Part shown: positions 18,371 to 35,743 of the stretch, piece after piece
How positions within the stretch are numbered: position 1 is the stretch's first letter
Layout: every line of letters begins with the position of its first letter
Assembly (NCBI RefSeq): GCF_016919705.1
Contig: NZ_CP070368.1
Coordinates: forward strand, 1,674,001 to 1,738,000
Length of the DNA stretch: 64,000 bases
Direction of reading: 5' to 3'
Source: Paracoccus methylovorus
Lineage (GTDB): Bacteria > Pseudomonadota > Alphaproteobacteria > Rhodobacterales > Rhodobacteraceae
Program-made: the position numbers and the translations under genes
The notes under the pieces: model-generated
The model's database searches: none
The model's input: the letters and a program-made list of their open reading frames with translations, nothing else
Told to the model about the DNA's origin: nothing

Positions 18371-19138
18371 TCACGCCGCGGGAATGCCGCGTGCCTTGCA
18401 TTCCTGCAAGGTCTGTTTCGTTGTCATCACGGTCAGGCCCATCGGTTTTTTCTCGGACAGGGTGAAGACCGAGCCGACGACCACCTTGCCGTTGCGCTTG
18501 TCCTGAAGCGTGCGGATGTGCCGGGCATAAGATGCCCCTTTCGCATCGGCCCAGTTGGCCAGCGCGCATGTGGCATAGGCGAAGGCAGTGTCGGCGTCCA
18601 CCCCGCGCCGAAGGTTTGCCGTCACTTCCACCAAGCTGTCCGAGCCTTTGCGCGAGCTGGCCAGATCGGTGACCTGCGCGCCCTGAAAATCCTTGGGATC
18701 GGCTTCGAAAGCAGCGGGCAGATTCAGCCGCAGCGGGCGGGTGCGGGCCGCGAATTCGGCCAGCGCCTTTTCCTGCGACGTAAGCTCGCGCGCCCGAACC
18801 GGGGCCATGTCCGGCAGACCGGACAGATCCAGTTCCAGATTCGCGTTCAGCGCCATAAGATCGGCCTCGGTCACGGCGAAAGCGTCGCGGCCCTCGGGGC
18901 TGTCCAGCGCCATCTGCGTTACGGCGCCATCCGGTTCCAGAATCAGGATCTCGCCCGATTTGGTCGAAATCCGACCGCGGGTCAGCACCTTCTTGTTCGG
19001 CGACCCGGCATCGCTTTGCAAAACCGCAATACCAAGCTCGGCCGGCTTGGGTTGCGGGCGTGCATCCTTGATCGCGCCGCAACCCACCAGCAGGGCCAAG
19101 GCGCCTATTCCGGTCAGCAAGGCAGGGCCGGACCGCAT
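18371..19138 (-). CDS. Predicted lipoprotein inside the nuo operon
   Basis: 255 residues with a type II signal peptide: MRSGPALLTGIGALALLVGC, lipobox LLVGC with Cys20. The mature part is a mixed soluble domain (GEILILEPDGAVTQMALD, LVEVTANLRRGVDADTAFAYATCALANW). I do not recognise a family. The ATG at 19138 has GGAG 8 bases upstream, lying across the nuoG stop. Being exported to the periplasmic face, it cannot sit in the peripheral arm, so if linked to complex I it would touch the membrane arm from outside. Position between nuoG and nuoH is the only functional clue. Confidence 0.8.
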   Translation of the reverse strand: MRSGPALLTGIGALALLVGCGAIKDARPQPKPAELGIAVLQSDAGSPNKKVLTRGRISTKSGEILILEPDGAVTQMALDSPEGRDAFAVTEADLMALNANLELDLSGLPDMAPVRARELTSQEKALAEFAARTRPLRLNLPAAFEADPKDFQGAQVTDLASSRKGSDSLVEVTANLRRGVDADTAFAYATCALANWADAKGASYARHIRTLQDKRNGKVVVGSVFTLSEKKPMGLTVMTTKQTLQECKARGIPAA

Positions 19139-19143
19139 GCTTG

Positions 19144-21495
<2,352 letters not shown>

Positions 21496-21499
<4 letters not shown>

Positions 21500-21897
21500 T
21501 TCTTCGCTACCAACAAGCTGCCGATGACTGTGTTTCGTGCAATTTCCTGCCGGCCAATGCGGCAAAAGCTCTCGGGGTCACTTTCCTTGGCGCCTTGGCG
21601 GGTCAGGTAATCCTCGGCCACGGCATAAATGCGCTGCTTTTCCGCCTTGTTATCCAGAAAAGTGTCGATCTCGGTCCGGGAATAGCCCTGCTTTTCGGCA
21701 TAACGCTTGAGCTTGCGTGCCTCGCCATAGGCGTAAAGGATCCTGCCATCGATGCTGGGACAGGTGCGGCGGATCCGGTCGGCAATGCGAGCGGCGATCA
21801 GCCGGTCGTTGATGTATTTTTCCTTGCTGAGCGGTTCAAGCGCAACGGCAGGCGTCGCCAGCATAGCAGCGATCAGCGCGGCGGGAATGAGCTTCAT
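21496..21897 (-). CDS. Exported DUF5333-family protein
   Basis: 133 residues, signal peptide [19 protein letters not shown], then a helical basic domain ([62 protein letters not shown]) with two cysteines. I recall this as DUF5333, a family largely limited to Rhodobacteraceae and placed in nuo operons; that assignment is from memory. The chosen ATG at 21897 has GGGAGAC 6 bases upstream. A periplasmic protein expressed with complex I and the following 66-residue exported protein suggests a paired role. Confidence 0.8.
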
Positions 21898-22071
21898 GAC
21901 GGATGTCTCCCGAGTGAAATGGAACTTGTCCATAACACGCAGGCGTCGCCCGGGTTCGACACCAAGGGGTGAAGGCGATGTTATCCGGCCTTTCCGGCAC
22001 GCGCACAGGCGCGGGCTGTCCCCCTTGGGGGTCAACCATGCCGAAATGGAAAAACCGGTCGCCATTATCGC

Positions 22072-23634
<1,563 letters not shown>

Positions 23635-23635
<1 letters not shown>

Positions 23636-24282
23636 CAGCCGACCTCGCCCTTGTCCACGCTCCGGGAATGGGCGGTCTCGCCCCCCGTCGCCAGAAGCCT
23701 CGCCTGACCAACCCAATCATCGGCCTCGATACGCCCGCCCAGTCGTCCCAACCGTTGCGCGAAATCGGCGACCATAGCCGCATCCCAGGCAGCTATCTGT
23801 TCATAGCGGGTGACGCCGTGTTCCTTCAGTCGGTCCGAAAGCTTGGGACCGATGCCTTTGATCCGCTTCAGATCGTCAGCCGGCAGCGGCAAATCAGGGA
23901 TTACCTCTGCTTCGGGCACAGACGCAGGCTTTGGCGCAGGGGATTGCGCGGGCAGCGCCCCAGCGACAATGGGCATCTGCGCGCCCGGGGGCGGAACCTC
24001 TGGTCCCAGCGAGCCGCTGACCAGAAGCGCCTCGGGCTGACTTTCCATGGCGGCACGTTGCCAGTCGGTGCCGGTCAGGCCCTTACTCTCTTGGAAAAGC
24101 TCGGGCCGGTCATGGCAGAGCAGCCAGACCAGCAGCGCGCCCAACAGCACAAAAGTCACGATGCCCAGAAATACGCCAGCCAACCAGTGCAAATCGCCGA
24201 GGCCGGCTGTGAACAACAGCACTACCACCCCGGCGATTGCCGCCGAGATCCAGCAGTTTCTGTTGCACTCTGCCCGTTCCAT
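23635..24282 (-). CDS. Membrane protein with a C-terminal helix-hairpin-helix, between nuoE and nuoF
   Basis: 215 residues. Residues about 10-60 form two membrane helices (ISAAIAGVVVLLFTAG, WLAGVFLGIVTFVLLGALLV). A Pro/Ala-rich linker (about 90-135) leads to DDLKRIKGIGPKLSDRLKEH (about 136-155), a clear helix-hairpin-helix of the type attached to complex I 24-kDa proteins in related bacteria, and to YEQIAAWDAAMVADFAQRLG. Such hairpins bind nucleic acid or protein non-specifically. The gene follows nuoE by 26 bases. It may be a NuoE-associated tether; function is not established. Confidence 0.8.
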
Positions 24283-24308
24283 CGTAACCCGACCGCTCCT
24301 GTGCGAAA

Positions 24309-26275
<1,967 letters not shown>

Positions 26276-26318
26276 TCAAATCCGATGCGTGGCGCGCAGA
26301 TTGGCTGCGCGGCTGCGG

Positions 26319-28181
<1,863 letters not shown>

Positions 28182-31061
28182 CTATTCTGCGGCGCGGGTG
28201 CGGGCGGATCTAAGCATCGGCTCCAGATAGCGACCGGTATGGCTTTCCGACACTTCGGCCACCTCTTCCGGTGTGCCGGTGGCGATGATACGACCCCCAC
28301 CGTCGCCGCCCTCGGGGCCGATGTCGATGATCCAGTCGGCGGTCTTGATCACGTCCAGATTATGTTCGATCACCACCACCGTATTGCCCTGATCGACCAA
28401 GGAATGCAGTACTTCCAACAGCTTGCGCACATCCTCGAAATGCAACCCGGTCGTCGGCTCATCCAGGATATACAGCGTCTTGCCGGTGGCGCGCCGGGAC
28501 AGTTCCTTGGACAGCTTGACACGCTGCGCCTCGCCGCCGGACAGGGTGGTCGCCTGCTGGCCAACCTTGATATAGCCCAGCCCCACCTCGACCAGCGCAT
28601 CCATCTTTTCGCGGATCGAGGGCACGGCTTTGAAGAACTCCTGTGCATCCTCCACCGTCATGTCCAGCACATCGGCAATGGACTTGCCCTTGAAGGTGAC
28701 CTCGAGCGTCTCGCGATTATAACGTTTGCCCTTGCAGGTCTCGCAGGTGACATAGACGTCGGGCAGGAAATGCATCTCGATCTTGATGACGCCATCGCCC
28801 TGGCAGGCTTCGCAGCGGCCGCCCTTGACGTTGAAGCTGAAGCGACCGGGCTTATAGCCCCGCGCCTTGGCCTCGGGCAGACCCGAAAACCAGTCGCGGA
28901 TCGGAGTAAAGGCGCCAGTATAGGTTGCCGGGTTCGACCGCGGCGTGCGCCCGATGGGGCGCTGGTCGATGTCGATGACTTTATCCAGATATTCCAACCC
29001 CTTGATAGTCTCGCAGGGGGCCGGGGTCTGGCGTGCGCCATTTAGCCGCAGGCTGGCGGTTTTGAACAGGGTCTCGATGGTCAACGTGGATTTGCCGCCA
29101 CCCGAAACACCCGTGACGCAGACGAACTTGCCCAGCGGAAACTCGGCCGTAACGTTCTTGAGGTTGTTGCCGGTCGCGCCGACCACCTTTACTGCCTTGC
29201 CGTTGCCCCTGCGCCGCTCGGCCGGGGTCGGGATTTCACGCGCACCGGACAGATATTGCCCGGTCAGGCTGCAAGGATCGGCGGCAATCTCGGCCGGTGT
29301 CCCCCTGGCGACGATCTGGCCGCCATGAACCCCCGCCCCCGGACCAATGTCAAAGACGTAATCGGCGTGGCGAATCGCGTCCTCGTCATGCTCGACCACC
29401 AGCACTGAATTGCCCTGATCCCGCAGCCCCTTCAGAGTCGCCAGCAAGCGATCATTGTCGCGCTGATGCAGCCCGATCGAAGGTTCGTCCAGCACATACA
29501 GCACCCCGGTCAGCCCCGAACCAATTTGGCTGGCCAGCCGGATGCGCTGGCTTTCCCCACCTGAAAGCGTGCCCGCCGCGCGGGAAAGCGTCAGATAATC
29601 CAGCCCCACGTTGACCAGAAAACCCAGTCTTTCGCGGATTTCCTTGAGAATCGCCGCAGCAATTTCATTCTTTTGCTTGCTCAGGTGCTTCGGCGCACCC
29701 TCGACCCAAGCCAACGCCTCTTTGATCGAAAGCTCGGTGACATTGCCAATATGCGCTCCGGCGATCTTTACCGCCAGTGCCTCGGGCTTAAGCCGGTAAC
29801 CCTGACATACGCCGCAGGGGCGGTTGTTCTGGTATTTCTCGAACTCCTCCCGCACCCAGGCCGAGTCGCTTTCGCGCAGCCGCCGCTGCATATTGGGGAT
29901 CACGCCCTCGAACTGGCGGGTGACCTCGTAGATGCGGCCGGCATCGTCGAAGCGGAACGGAATCTCATCCTGACCCGAGCCGCGCAGGAACATTTCGCGG
30001 ACCTGTTCCGGCAGATCCTTCCACGGCGTCTTTTTGTCGAAGCCATAGAATCGGGCCAGCGCGTTGACGGTCTGGGTCAGATAGGCAGATTTCGACTTTG
30101 CCCAAGGCGCAATCGCCCCCTGCGCCACCGAAAGCGCCGAATCGGGCACGACCAGCCGGTCGTCGAAAAACAGCTCCATCCCCAGCCCGTCGCAGACCGG
30201 ACAGGCTCCGAAAGGGGCGTTAAATGAAAACAGCCTCGGTTCGATCTCGGGAATGGTAAAGCCGCTGACTGGGCAGGCAAAATTCTCCGAGAAGGTGATC
30301 CGCTCACCCTCAGCCGCGCCATTTTCATCCCCTGTCTCGCCCCCGGCGGTCTCCAGCAGTGCGATGCCGTCGGCAAGGTCCAGCGCGGTGCGGAAACTGT
30401 CGGCCAGCCGCGTCTCCATGCCTTCGCGCACGACGATGCGGTCCACCACCACGTCGATATTGTGCCGGAACTTCTTGTCGAGCGCGGGCGGTTCGTCCAG
30501 TTCGTAGAACTCGCCGTTGACCTTGACCCTCTGGAAGCCCTGCTTGCGCAACTCAAGGAATTCTTTGCGATATTCCCCTTTGCGGTCGCGAACGATGGGT
30601 GCCAGCAGATAGGCGCGCGTGCCCTCGGGCATCTCCATCACCCGGTCCACCATGTCCTGCACCTGCTGCGCCTCGATGGGCAGGCCGGTCGCCGGCGAAT
30701 AGGGCGTGCCTGCGCGTGCGAACAAAAGCCGCAGATAGTCATATATCTCGGTCACCGTGCCCACGGTCGAGCGTGGGTTTTTCGACGTCGTCTTCTGCTC
30801 GATGGAAATCGCCGGCGACAGGCCCGAGATATGGTCCACGTCCGGCTTGCCCATCATGTCCAGGAATTGCCGGGCATAGGCCGACAGGCTTTCGACGTAA
30901 CGCCTTTGCCCCTCGGCATAAATCGTGTCGAAGGCCAGCGAGGATTTACCCGAACCGGACAGCCCGGTGATGACCACCAGCCTGTCGCGCGGAATATCCA
31001 TGTCCACGTTCTTCAGATTATGCTCGCGCGCGCCGCGAACCTCGATGAACTTCTGTTCCAT
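28182..31061 (-). CDS. uvrA: Excinuclease ABC subunit A
   Basis: Damage-recognition ATPase of nucleotide excision repair. 959 residues with two ABC modules: Walker [10 protein letters not shown] near residue 32 and GVSGGGKST near 650; two LSGGE signatures; and two zinc modules (CPVCDGLG near 280, and CEACQGDG with CETCKG near 745). The ATG at 31061 ([19 protein letters not shown]) is the family start; the frame is open 13 codons more. A LexA-type GTTC-N7-GTTC box lies 66 bases upstream, so SOS induction is expected. Confidence 0.97.
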   Translation of the reverse strand: MEQKFIEVRGAREHNLKNVDMDIPRDRLVVITGLSGSGKSSLAFDTIYAEGQRRYVESLSAYARQFLDMMGKPDVDHISGLSPAISIEQKTTSKNPRSTVGTVTEIYDYLRLLFARAGTPYSPATGLPIEAQQVQDMVDRVMEMPEGTRAYLLAPIVRDRKGEYRKEFLELRKQGFQRVKVNGEFYELDEPPALDKKFRHNIDVVVDRIVVREGMETRLADSFRTALDLADGIALLETAGGETGDENGAAEGERITFSENFACPVSGFTIPEIEPRLFSFNAPFGACPVCDGLGMELFFDDRLVVPDSALSVAQGAIAPWAKSKSAYLTQTVNALARFYGFDKKTPWKDLPEQVREMFLRGSGQDEIPFRFDDAGRIYEVTRQFEGVIPNMQRRLRESDSAWVREEFEKYQNNRPCGVCQGYRLKPEALAVKIAGAHIGNVTELSIKEALAWVEGAPKHLSKQKNEIAAAILKEIRERLGFLVNVGLDYLTLSRAAGTLSGGESQRIRLASQIGSGLTGVLYVLDEPSIGLHQRDNDRLLATLKGLRDQGNSVLVVEHDEDAIRHADYVFDIGPGAGVHGGQIVARGTPAEIAADPCSLTGQYLSGAREIPTPAERRRGNGKAVKVVGATGNNLKNVTAEFPLGKFVCVTGVSGGGKSTLTIETLFKTASLRLNGARQTPAPCETIKGLEYLDKVIDIDQRPIGRTPRSNPATYTGAFTPIRDWFSGLPEAKARGYKPGRFSFNVKGGRCEACQGDGVIKIEMHFLPDVYVTCETCKGKRYNRETLEVTFKGKSIADVLDMTVEDAQEFFKAVPSIREKMDALVEVGLGYIKVGQQATTLSGGEAQRVKLSKELSRRATGKTLYILDEPTTGLHFEDVRKLLEVLHSLVDQGNTVVVIEHNLDVIKTADWIIDIGPEGGDGGGRIIATGTPEEVAEVSESHTGRYLEPMLRSARTRAAE

Positions 31062-31126
31062 CGTCACGTCCTGATTCCGCCAAGCGCAAGAGATAGGCAT
31101 CCACAGCCAAATGGCAACCTCAAATA

Positions 31127-31141
31127 GAACAACTAGGGAAC
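31127..31141 (-). promoter_or_regulatory. LexA (SOS) box of uvrA
   Basis: On the minus strand GTTCCCTAGTTGTTC, an exact GTTC-N7-GTTC, the alphaproteobacterial LexA site. It lies 66 bases before the uvrA ATG and 65 bases before the divergent GFA-family gene, so it could touch both promoters. Confidence 0.8.
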
Positions 31142-31205
31142 ATTTCTGCTTGCGACCATGGGCTGATCACGCCACCATAGGCCCGAGTCGCGAACGGAGT
31201 TTCCC

Positions 31206-31559
31206 ATGGCCCGACAGCATTACATTGGCACCTGCCAATGCGGCAGCATCGCATACGAGGTGGATGCCGATTTGGACAAGACCTTTACCTGCAACTGCTC
31301 GCGATGCCAGCGCATGGGCTTTGTGCTGACCTTCGTGCCCATGGCGGACTTTCACCTGACCAGCGACGGGCCGGTAACGGAATACCTGTTCAATCGACAA
31401 CAGATCCGCCACCGCTTTTGCCCGACCTGCGGCGTTGAATCCTATGCCTTGGGCAAGGGGCCGGACGGGGTCGAGATGGTCGCGGTGAACGTGAATTGTC
31501 TCGCGGGCGTCAATCCGCGTGATCTGGCCAGCCAGCAGGTGGACGGGGCCAGCTATTAA
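31206..31559 (+). CDS. GFA (DUF636) family zinc protein
   Basis: 117 residues with the zinc ligands of the GFA fold: [12 protein letters not shown] (Cys 10, 12), [11 protein letters not shown] (Cys 29, 31, 34) and [14 protein letters not shown] near 72-78. The family is named for formaldehyde activation by glutathione, but most members have no proven activity, so only the fold is called. It is divergent from uvrA and its TAA overlaps the convergent moaA stop (TTAA). Confidence 0.88.
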   Translation: MARQHYIGTCQCGSIAYEVDADLDKTFTCNCSRCQRMGFVLTFVPMADFHLTSDGPVTEYLFNRQQIRHRFCPTCGVESYALGKGPDGVEMVAVNVNCLAGVNPRDLASQQVDGASY

Positions 31560-32563
31560 CCGCCGGTATGGCTCATGAAACGGCTGACCTGCCCGGCGAC
31601 ATGACGTCGGGAGTAGTCGAAATCATGGCCTTTGGGCTTGCGGCCGATGGCATCGCGGATGGCGGCGCGCAAAGGTGCATCGCCCAGACTGCCCCGCAAG
31701 GGGCTACGCAGGTCGGCACGATCCTCCTGCCCAAGGCACATGAACAATTCGCCCGTGCAGGTGATGCGCACCCGGTTGCAGCTTTCGCAGAAATTATGCG
31801 TCAGCGGGGTGATGAAGCCGATCTTCTGACCGGTTTCCTCAAGACGGACATAGCGCGCCGGCCCACCAGTGCGCTCGGCCAAGGGCGTCAGGGTGAATCG
31901 TTCCGCCAACCGGGTACGAAGGTCGGAAAGCGCCCAATATTGGTCCAGCCTTTCGTCCTCGCCCATCTCGCCCATGGGCATGACCTCGATAAAGGTCAGA
32001 TCGTGGCCCTGATCCGCACACCAGTCGATCAGGGGGAACAGTTCATCCTCGTTAAAGCCCTTGAGCGCGACGGTGTTGATCTTGACCCGCATACCGGCGG
32101 CCTTCGCAGCCTCGATCCCCTGCAACACCTGCGGCAATCTGCCCCAGCGGGTGATTTGCGCAAACCGACCCTCATCCAGCGTATCCAGCGAGATATTCAC
32201 CCGCCTTACACCGCAGTCCACCAGTTCAGAGGCAAAGCGGGCCAATTGGCTGCCGTTGGTGGTCAGCGTCAGCTCGTCCAGCCCGGCGCCCAGATGGCGC
32301 GACATGGCGCGAAAAAACTCCATGATATTGCGCCGGACCAGCGGCTCGCCGCCCGTGACCCGCAGCTTGCGCACACCCAGCCCGACAAAGGCGGAGCAGA
32401 GCCGATCCAGCTCTTCCAAGGTCAGCAAGTCACGCTTTGGCAGGAATTGCATGTGCTCTGCCATGCAATAGGTGCAGCGGAAATCGCATCGATCCGTCAC
32501 CGACACCCGCAGGTAGGTGATCGGTCTGGCGAATGGGTCTATCAATGGGGCATGCACGTCCAT
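31556..32563 (-). CDS. moaA: GTP 3',8-cyclase (molybdenum cofactor synthesis)
   Basis: Radical-SAM enzyme for the first step of molybdopterin synthesis, with MoaC. 335 residues: the SAM-cluster motif CDFRCTYCM (about 26-34), the C-terminal second cluster [18 protein letters not shown] near 260-277, and the terminal GlyGly tail (SHTGG) needed for activity in this family. It overlaps the GFA gene by 4 bases end to end. No other moa gene is near. Confidence 0.96.
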   Translation of the reverse strand: MDVHAPLIDPFARPITYLRVSVTDRCDFRCTYCMAEHMQFLPKRDLLTLEELDRLCSAFVGLGVRKLRVTGGEPLVRRNIMEFFRAMSRHLGAGLDELTLTTNGSQLARFASELVDCGVRRVNISLDTLDEGRFAQITRWGRLPQVLQGIEAAKAAGMRVKINTVALKGFNEDELFPLIDWCADQGHDLTFIEVMPMGEMGEDERLDQYWALSDLRTRLAERFTLTPLAERTGGPARYVRLEETGQKIGFITPLTHNFCESCNRVRITCTGELFMCLGQEDRADLRSPLRGSLGDAPLRAAIRDAIGRKPKGHDFDYSRRHVAGQVSRFMSHTGG

Positions 32564-32720
32564 GGATCAAAGATAGGCGCAGGCCGGCATCGGCACAAGA
32601 CAGCCGATTCGTTGACCATCTCGTAACCACGAATTCAAGCTGCGGTGGACAGAGGGGGCCACCGGGGTCTAGCCTCGGTCCCGACCAGAAAGATGATGAT
32701 AAAAGACAAGGGAATTGCCA

Positions 32721-33245
32721 ATGACCACGCCGATCCTGCGCCTTCTGGGCGCGCTGATGCTGTTGGCACTGGCCGCGTGCACCCCTGCGGACAAAACGTC
32801 GCAGACAGCCCCCCGCACAATCGGCAGCGATGGCGGTGCCGAAGGGGGGGCACCTGGCGGAACCGCCCCGGTCACCCCGGCCAAGACGCTGACCACAGCT
32901 GCACGCCCCTCGCCCGCCGCGCGGACTGCGGCCGAATTCGACACGACGACGCCGGCGCAAAGGGCTGCAGCAGCCGCCCAGCCCGCGACCAGCGAACGCC
33001 GGCTCGGCACGACCATCGCTTCGCTTGGCGACCCGTCGCAACCCGGATTCTGGATCAAGACCCCGCTGGTGAAATCCGAAACCGATGGGCGCATCGTAAA
33101 CCCCGCGAATGGCAAATCCGCCAAGGTGCGCCTGATCCCACTGGACGGGCCGGCCAGCGGGGGCAGCCAGGTCTCGTTGCCCGCATTGCAGTTGATCGGC
33201 GTCAGCCTGACCGATTTGCCCGCAATCGAAGTCTATGGAAGCTGA
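32721..33245 (+). CDS. Predicted lipoprotein
   Basis: 174 residues. Signal peptide MTTPILRLLGALMLLALAAC with the lipobox LAAC (Cys20). A Thr/Ala/Pro-rich linker (about 25-90) leads to a compact C-terminal domain, TIASLGDPSQPGFWIKTPLV then AKVRLIPLDGPASGGSQVSL, ending IEVYGS. Similar proteins in Rhodobacterales are sometimes annotated after an unrelated sugar dehydratase; I see no catalytic motif. The ATG at 32721 follows AAGGGAA. Its end overlaps the convergent AlkD-like gene by 13 bases. Confidence 0.85.
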   Translation: MTTPILRLLGALMLLALAACTPADKTSQTAPRTIGSDGGAEGGAPGGTAPVTPAKTLTTAARPSPAARTAAEFDTTTPAQRAAAAAQPATSERRLGTTIASLGDPSQPGFWIKTPLVKSETDGRIVNPANGKSAKVRLIPLDGPASGGSQVSLPALQLIGVSLTDLPAIEVYGS

Positions 33246-33943
33246 TCTGCCCCAGCGCCCGGATCCTTCCTATTCTCCGGCAACCAGCGCCCCGCCTCGC
33301 GCCGGGCAAAGGGTTTCAGCCGCACGCCATGTGCCATCAACCAATCACGCACACACTGCGGGTCATGCTTGGACAATTCACGCAACCACCAACCGATAGC
33401 CTTTTGAACGAACCATTCGCGGTCGTCGGCCAGCCGAACAAGCCAGGACAATATCCGCTCGCGCTGCTGCAGATCCTGCGGCTTGGGATTGCGGATATGC
33501 GTCCACGGCAGGGTTCCCACCAGCGCGGCGCGGCGCACCCAGAAACTGGGATCCTCCAGCCATAGCTCAACCTCGTCCAGCCGCTCGGGCACGGCCCGCA
33601 GACGCCGCTCACCCGCCTTCATGGCGTGATCTGCAATCGCCCAGCTATCGAATTGTGGCACCCAGGATGCGATCAGCCGCCATGCCGCCTCATCCGGCCG
33701 TATGCGTGCCTGGGTAAGCAGCTTTGCCGCGGCAATCCGGGCCTCATGCACATCGCTGTCCCATAGCCGTCGCGCCAGATCCACCCGTTCGGGCACATCC
33801 AGCCCGGCCCGCCAGCCGCGCGCAAGTTCGTCGATCACCGGCACCGCCACACCCAAATAGGAACGGTCAGCCTTATGATAGGCCGCCATTTCTACCGCTT
33901 TGCCGGCATCACCCAAGGCTTTAAGCTGATCCAGTTCCTGCAT
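33233..33943 (-). CDS. DNA alkylation repair protein (AlkD-like HEAT repeats)
   Basis: 236 residues of all-helical HEAT-like repeats: GVAVPVIDELARGWR, VDLARRLWDSDVHEARIAAAKLL, QFDSWAIADHAMK, WVRRAALVGTLPW and EWFVQKAIGWWLRELSKHD, the last being the DNA-binding signature of the AlkC/AlkD family of alkylpurine glycosylases. The start at 33943 follows a GAAGAAG that is itself the end of a dispersed repeat. The frame continues 100 codons upstream through unrelated sequence, so a longer form is unlikely. Confidence 0.9.
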   Translation of the reverse strand: MQELDQLKALGDAGKAVEMAAYHKADRSYLGVAVPVIDELARGWRAGLDVPERVDLARRLWDSDVHEARIAAAKLLTQARIRPDEAAWRLIASWVPQFDSWAIADHAMKAGERRLRAVPERLDEVELWLEDPSFWVRRAALVGTLPWTHIRNPKPQDLQQRERILSWLVRLADDREWFVQKAIGWWLRELSKHDPQCVRDWLMAHGVRLKPFARREAGRWLPENRKDPGAGADQLP

Positions 33944-33968
33944 CTTCTTCGTTGTCCAAATACCCAAA
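33944..33968 (-). repeat. Dispersed intergenic repeat, copy 2
   Basis: Minus-strand TTTGGGTATTTGG...AACGAAGAAG, 24 of 25 bases identical to the copy at 4598-4622. It abuts the ATG of the AlkD-like gene, so its GAAGAAG end takes the ribosome-site position. Confidence 0.6.
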
Positions 33969-34031
33969 GGACCGGCCGATATCCGATCTCCCGCAAGGAA
34001 TAGTCCGCATCGACGGCGAAAAGAAGCAAGG

Positions 34032-34062
34032 AAAAGGGCGGCGCCCGAGAGAAGCGCCGCCC
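34032..34062 (-). terminator. Minus-strand intrinsic terminator with no gene before it
   Basis: Perfect 9-bp stem GGGCGGCGC / GCGCCGCCC with a 9-nt loop; on the minus strand TTTTC follows. No coding gene ends here: the next DNA to the right is the leader and start of gabD on the other strand. Confidence 0.55.
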
Positions 34063-34226
34063 CAGTCGCATACGCCAAGAGGGAAAGCCTGACGATAAGG
34101 TGCAAACGCCCCAAATCCCGATCCGGTTCATCACAAATCCTCGATCCTCGGCCGAATCCGCGGCGGCTTGCGTTAACCCGGCAAAAGCGCAAGCCTGCGC
34201 CCAACAGGAATGGAAGGAGTCCCGCC

Positions 34227-35699
34227 ATGAACAAGCATGCCACCGACTTGAAGATGTTGCTGAAAGACCCCTCGCTGTTGCAGACCCGTGCCTATGTCGC
34301 CGGCGAATGGATAGACGCCGATGACGGCAAGACCTTTTCGGTGGTGAACCCTGCGCGGGGCGACATCATCGCCGAGGTGGCGGACCTGTCCCGCGCCGAG
34401 GTCAAACGCGCCATTGCAGCAGCAGCACAGGCGATGAAGGGTTGGACCGCCCGCACTGCCAAGGAGCGCGCACAGGTCATGCGCAAATGGTTCGACTTGA
34501 TGATGGAAAACCAGGACGATCTGGGCAAGATCCTGACAGCCGAGATGGGCAAGCCGCTGCCCGAAGCCAAGGGCGAGATCGCCTATGGCGCCAGCTTCAT
34601 CGAATGGTTCGGCGAAGAGGCCAAGCGCATCTATGGCGAAACGATCCCCGGCCACCTGCCCGACAAAAGGCTGACGGTGATCCGCCAGCCCATCGGTGTG
34701 GTCGGATCGATCACGCCCTGGAACTTCCCCAATGCGATGATTACGCGCAAATGCGGGCCAGCCATCGCCGCGGGCTGTGGCTTTGTCGGCCGCCCCGCCG
34801 CTGAAACACCACTCTCCGCATTGGCTCTTGCCGTATTGGCCGAGCGCGCCGGCATCCCAAAGGGACTATTCAGCATCGTGACCTCGTCGCGTTCGTCGGA
34901 TATCGGCAAGGAATTCTGCGAAAACCCGCTGATCCGCAAACTTACCTTTACCGGCTCGACCGAGGTGGGCCGCATCCTTTTGCGTCAGGCCGCCGATCAG
35001 GTGCTGAAATGCTCAATGGAACTGGGCGGCAATGCGCCCTTCATCGTCTTTGACGACGCAGATCTGGATGCGGCGGTCGAGGGTGCCATGGCCTCGAAAT
35101 TCCGCAACAACGGCCAGACCTGTGTTTGTGCCAACCGCATCTATGTGCAAGCCGGCGTCTACGAAGAGTTTGCGAAAAAACTGGCGGCAGCGGTGGACAA
35201 GCTGCAAGTCGGAGACGGGCTCGAGGAAGGCGTCACCACCGGCCCCCTGATCAACCAAGACGCGGTCGAGAAGGTGCAGGAGCACATTCAGGACGCGGTC
35301 CAGGGCGGCGCCACCGTTGTCACCGGCGGCAAAGCGCGCGACGGGCTCTTTTTCGACCCGACCGTCGTCACCGGCATTACCGACAAGATGAAGGTAGCGA
35401 CCGAAGAAACCTTCGGTCCACTTGCCCCGCTTTTCAAATTCGACACAGAAGACGAGGCGGTCGAACGCGCCAACGCGACGATCTTCGGCCTCGCCTCGTA
35501 TTTCTATGCCCGCGACATCGGCCGCATCACCCGGGTGCAAGAGGCGCTGGAATACGGCATTGTCGGCGTGAACACCGGCATTATCTCGACCGAGGTCGCG
35601 CCCTTCGGCGGCGTCAAGCAGTCCGGTCTGGGCCGCGAAGGTTCGCGCCACGGCATCGAGGATTATCTGGAAATGAAATACATCTGCCTGTCGATCTGA
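34227..35699 (+). CDS. gabD: NADP-type succinate-semialdehyde dehydrogenase
   Basis: Oxidises succinate semialdehyde to succinate (4-aminobutyrate degradation). 490 residues of the aldehyde dehydrogenase fold: PWNFPNAMITRKCGPAIAAG, FTGSTEVGR, the glutamate in MELGGNAPFIVFDD near 265 and the nucleophile region FRNNGQTCVCANRIYVQ near 300, which is the GabD signature with two close cysteines. GGAAGGAG precedes the ATG. A strong terminator follows. No GABA aminotransferase gene is adjacent, so related semialdehyde substrates (glutarate) remain possible. Confidence 0.93.
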   Translation: MNKHATDLKMLLKDPSLLQTRAYVAGEWIDADDGKTFSVVNPARGDIIAEVADLSRAEVKRAIAAAAQAMKGWTARTAKERAQVMRKWFDLMMENQDDLGKILTAEMGKPLPEAKGEIAYGASFIEWFGEEAKRIYGETIPGHLPDKRLTVIRQPIGVVGSITPWNFPNAMITRKCGPAIAAGCGFVGRPAAETPLSALALAVLAERAGIPKGLFSIVTSSRSSDIGKEFCENPLIRKLTFTGSTEVGRILLRQAADQVLKCSMELGGNAPFIVFDDADLDAAVEGAMASKFRNNGQTCVCANRIYVQAGVYEEFAKKLAAAVDKLQVGDGLEEGVTTGPLINQDAVEKVQEHIQDAVQGGATVVTGGKARDGLFFDPTVVTGITDKMKVATEETFGPLAPLFKFDTEDEAVERANATIFGLASYFYARDIGRITRVQEALEYGIVGVNTGIISTEVAPFGGVKQSGLGREGSRHGIEDYLEMKYICLSI

Positions 35700-35709
35700 C
35701 CGACAAGAA

Positions 35710-35739
35710 AAAACCCCGGGGCAGATGCTCCGGGGTTTT
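35710..35739. terminator. Bidirectional terminator between gabD and trcR
   Basis: 10-bp stem AAAACCCCGG / CCGGGGTTTT with a 10-nt loop. The A and T runs on either side allow it to work for gabD (+) and for trcR (-), which end 11 and 5 bases away. Confidence 0.9.
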
Positions 35740-35743
35740 ACGA

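Noticed and set aside
21836..22039. 67-codon minus-strand frame in the gap between nuoF and the DUF5333 gene
   Set aside because: It runs into the DUF5333 gene in another frame and shows no domain or ribosome site.
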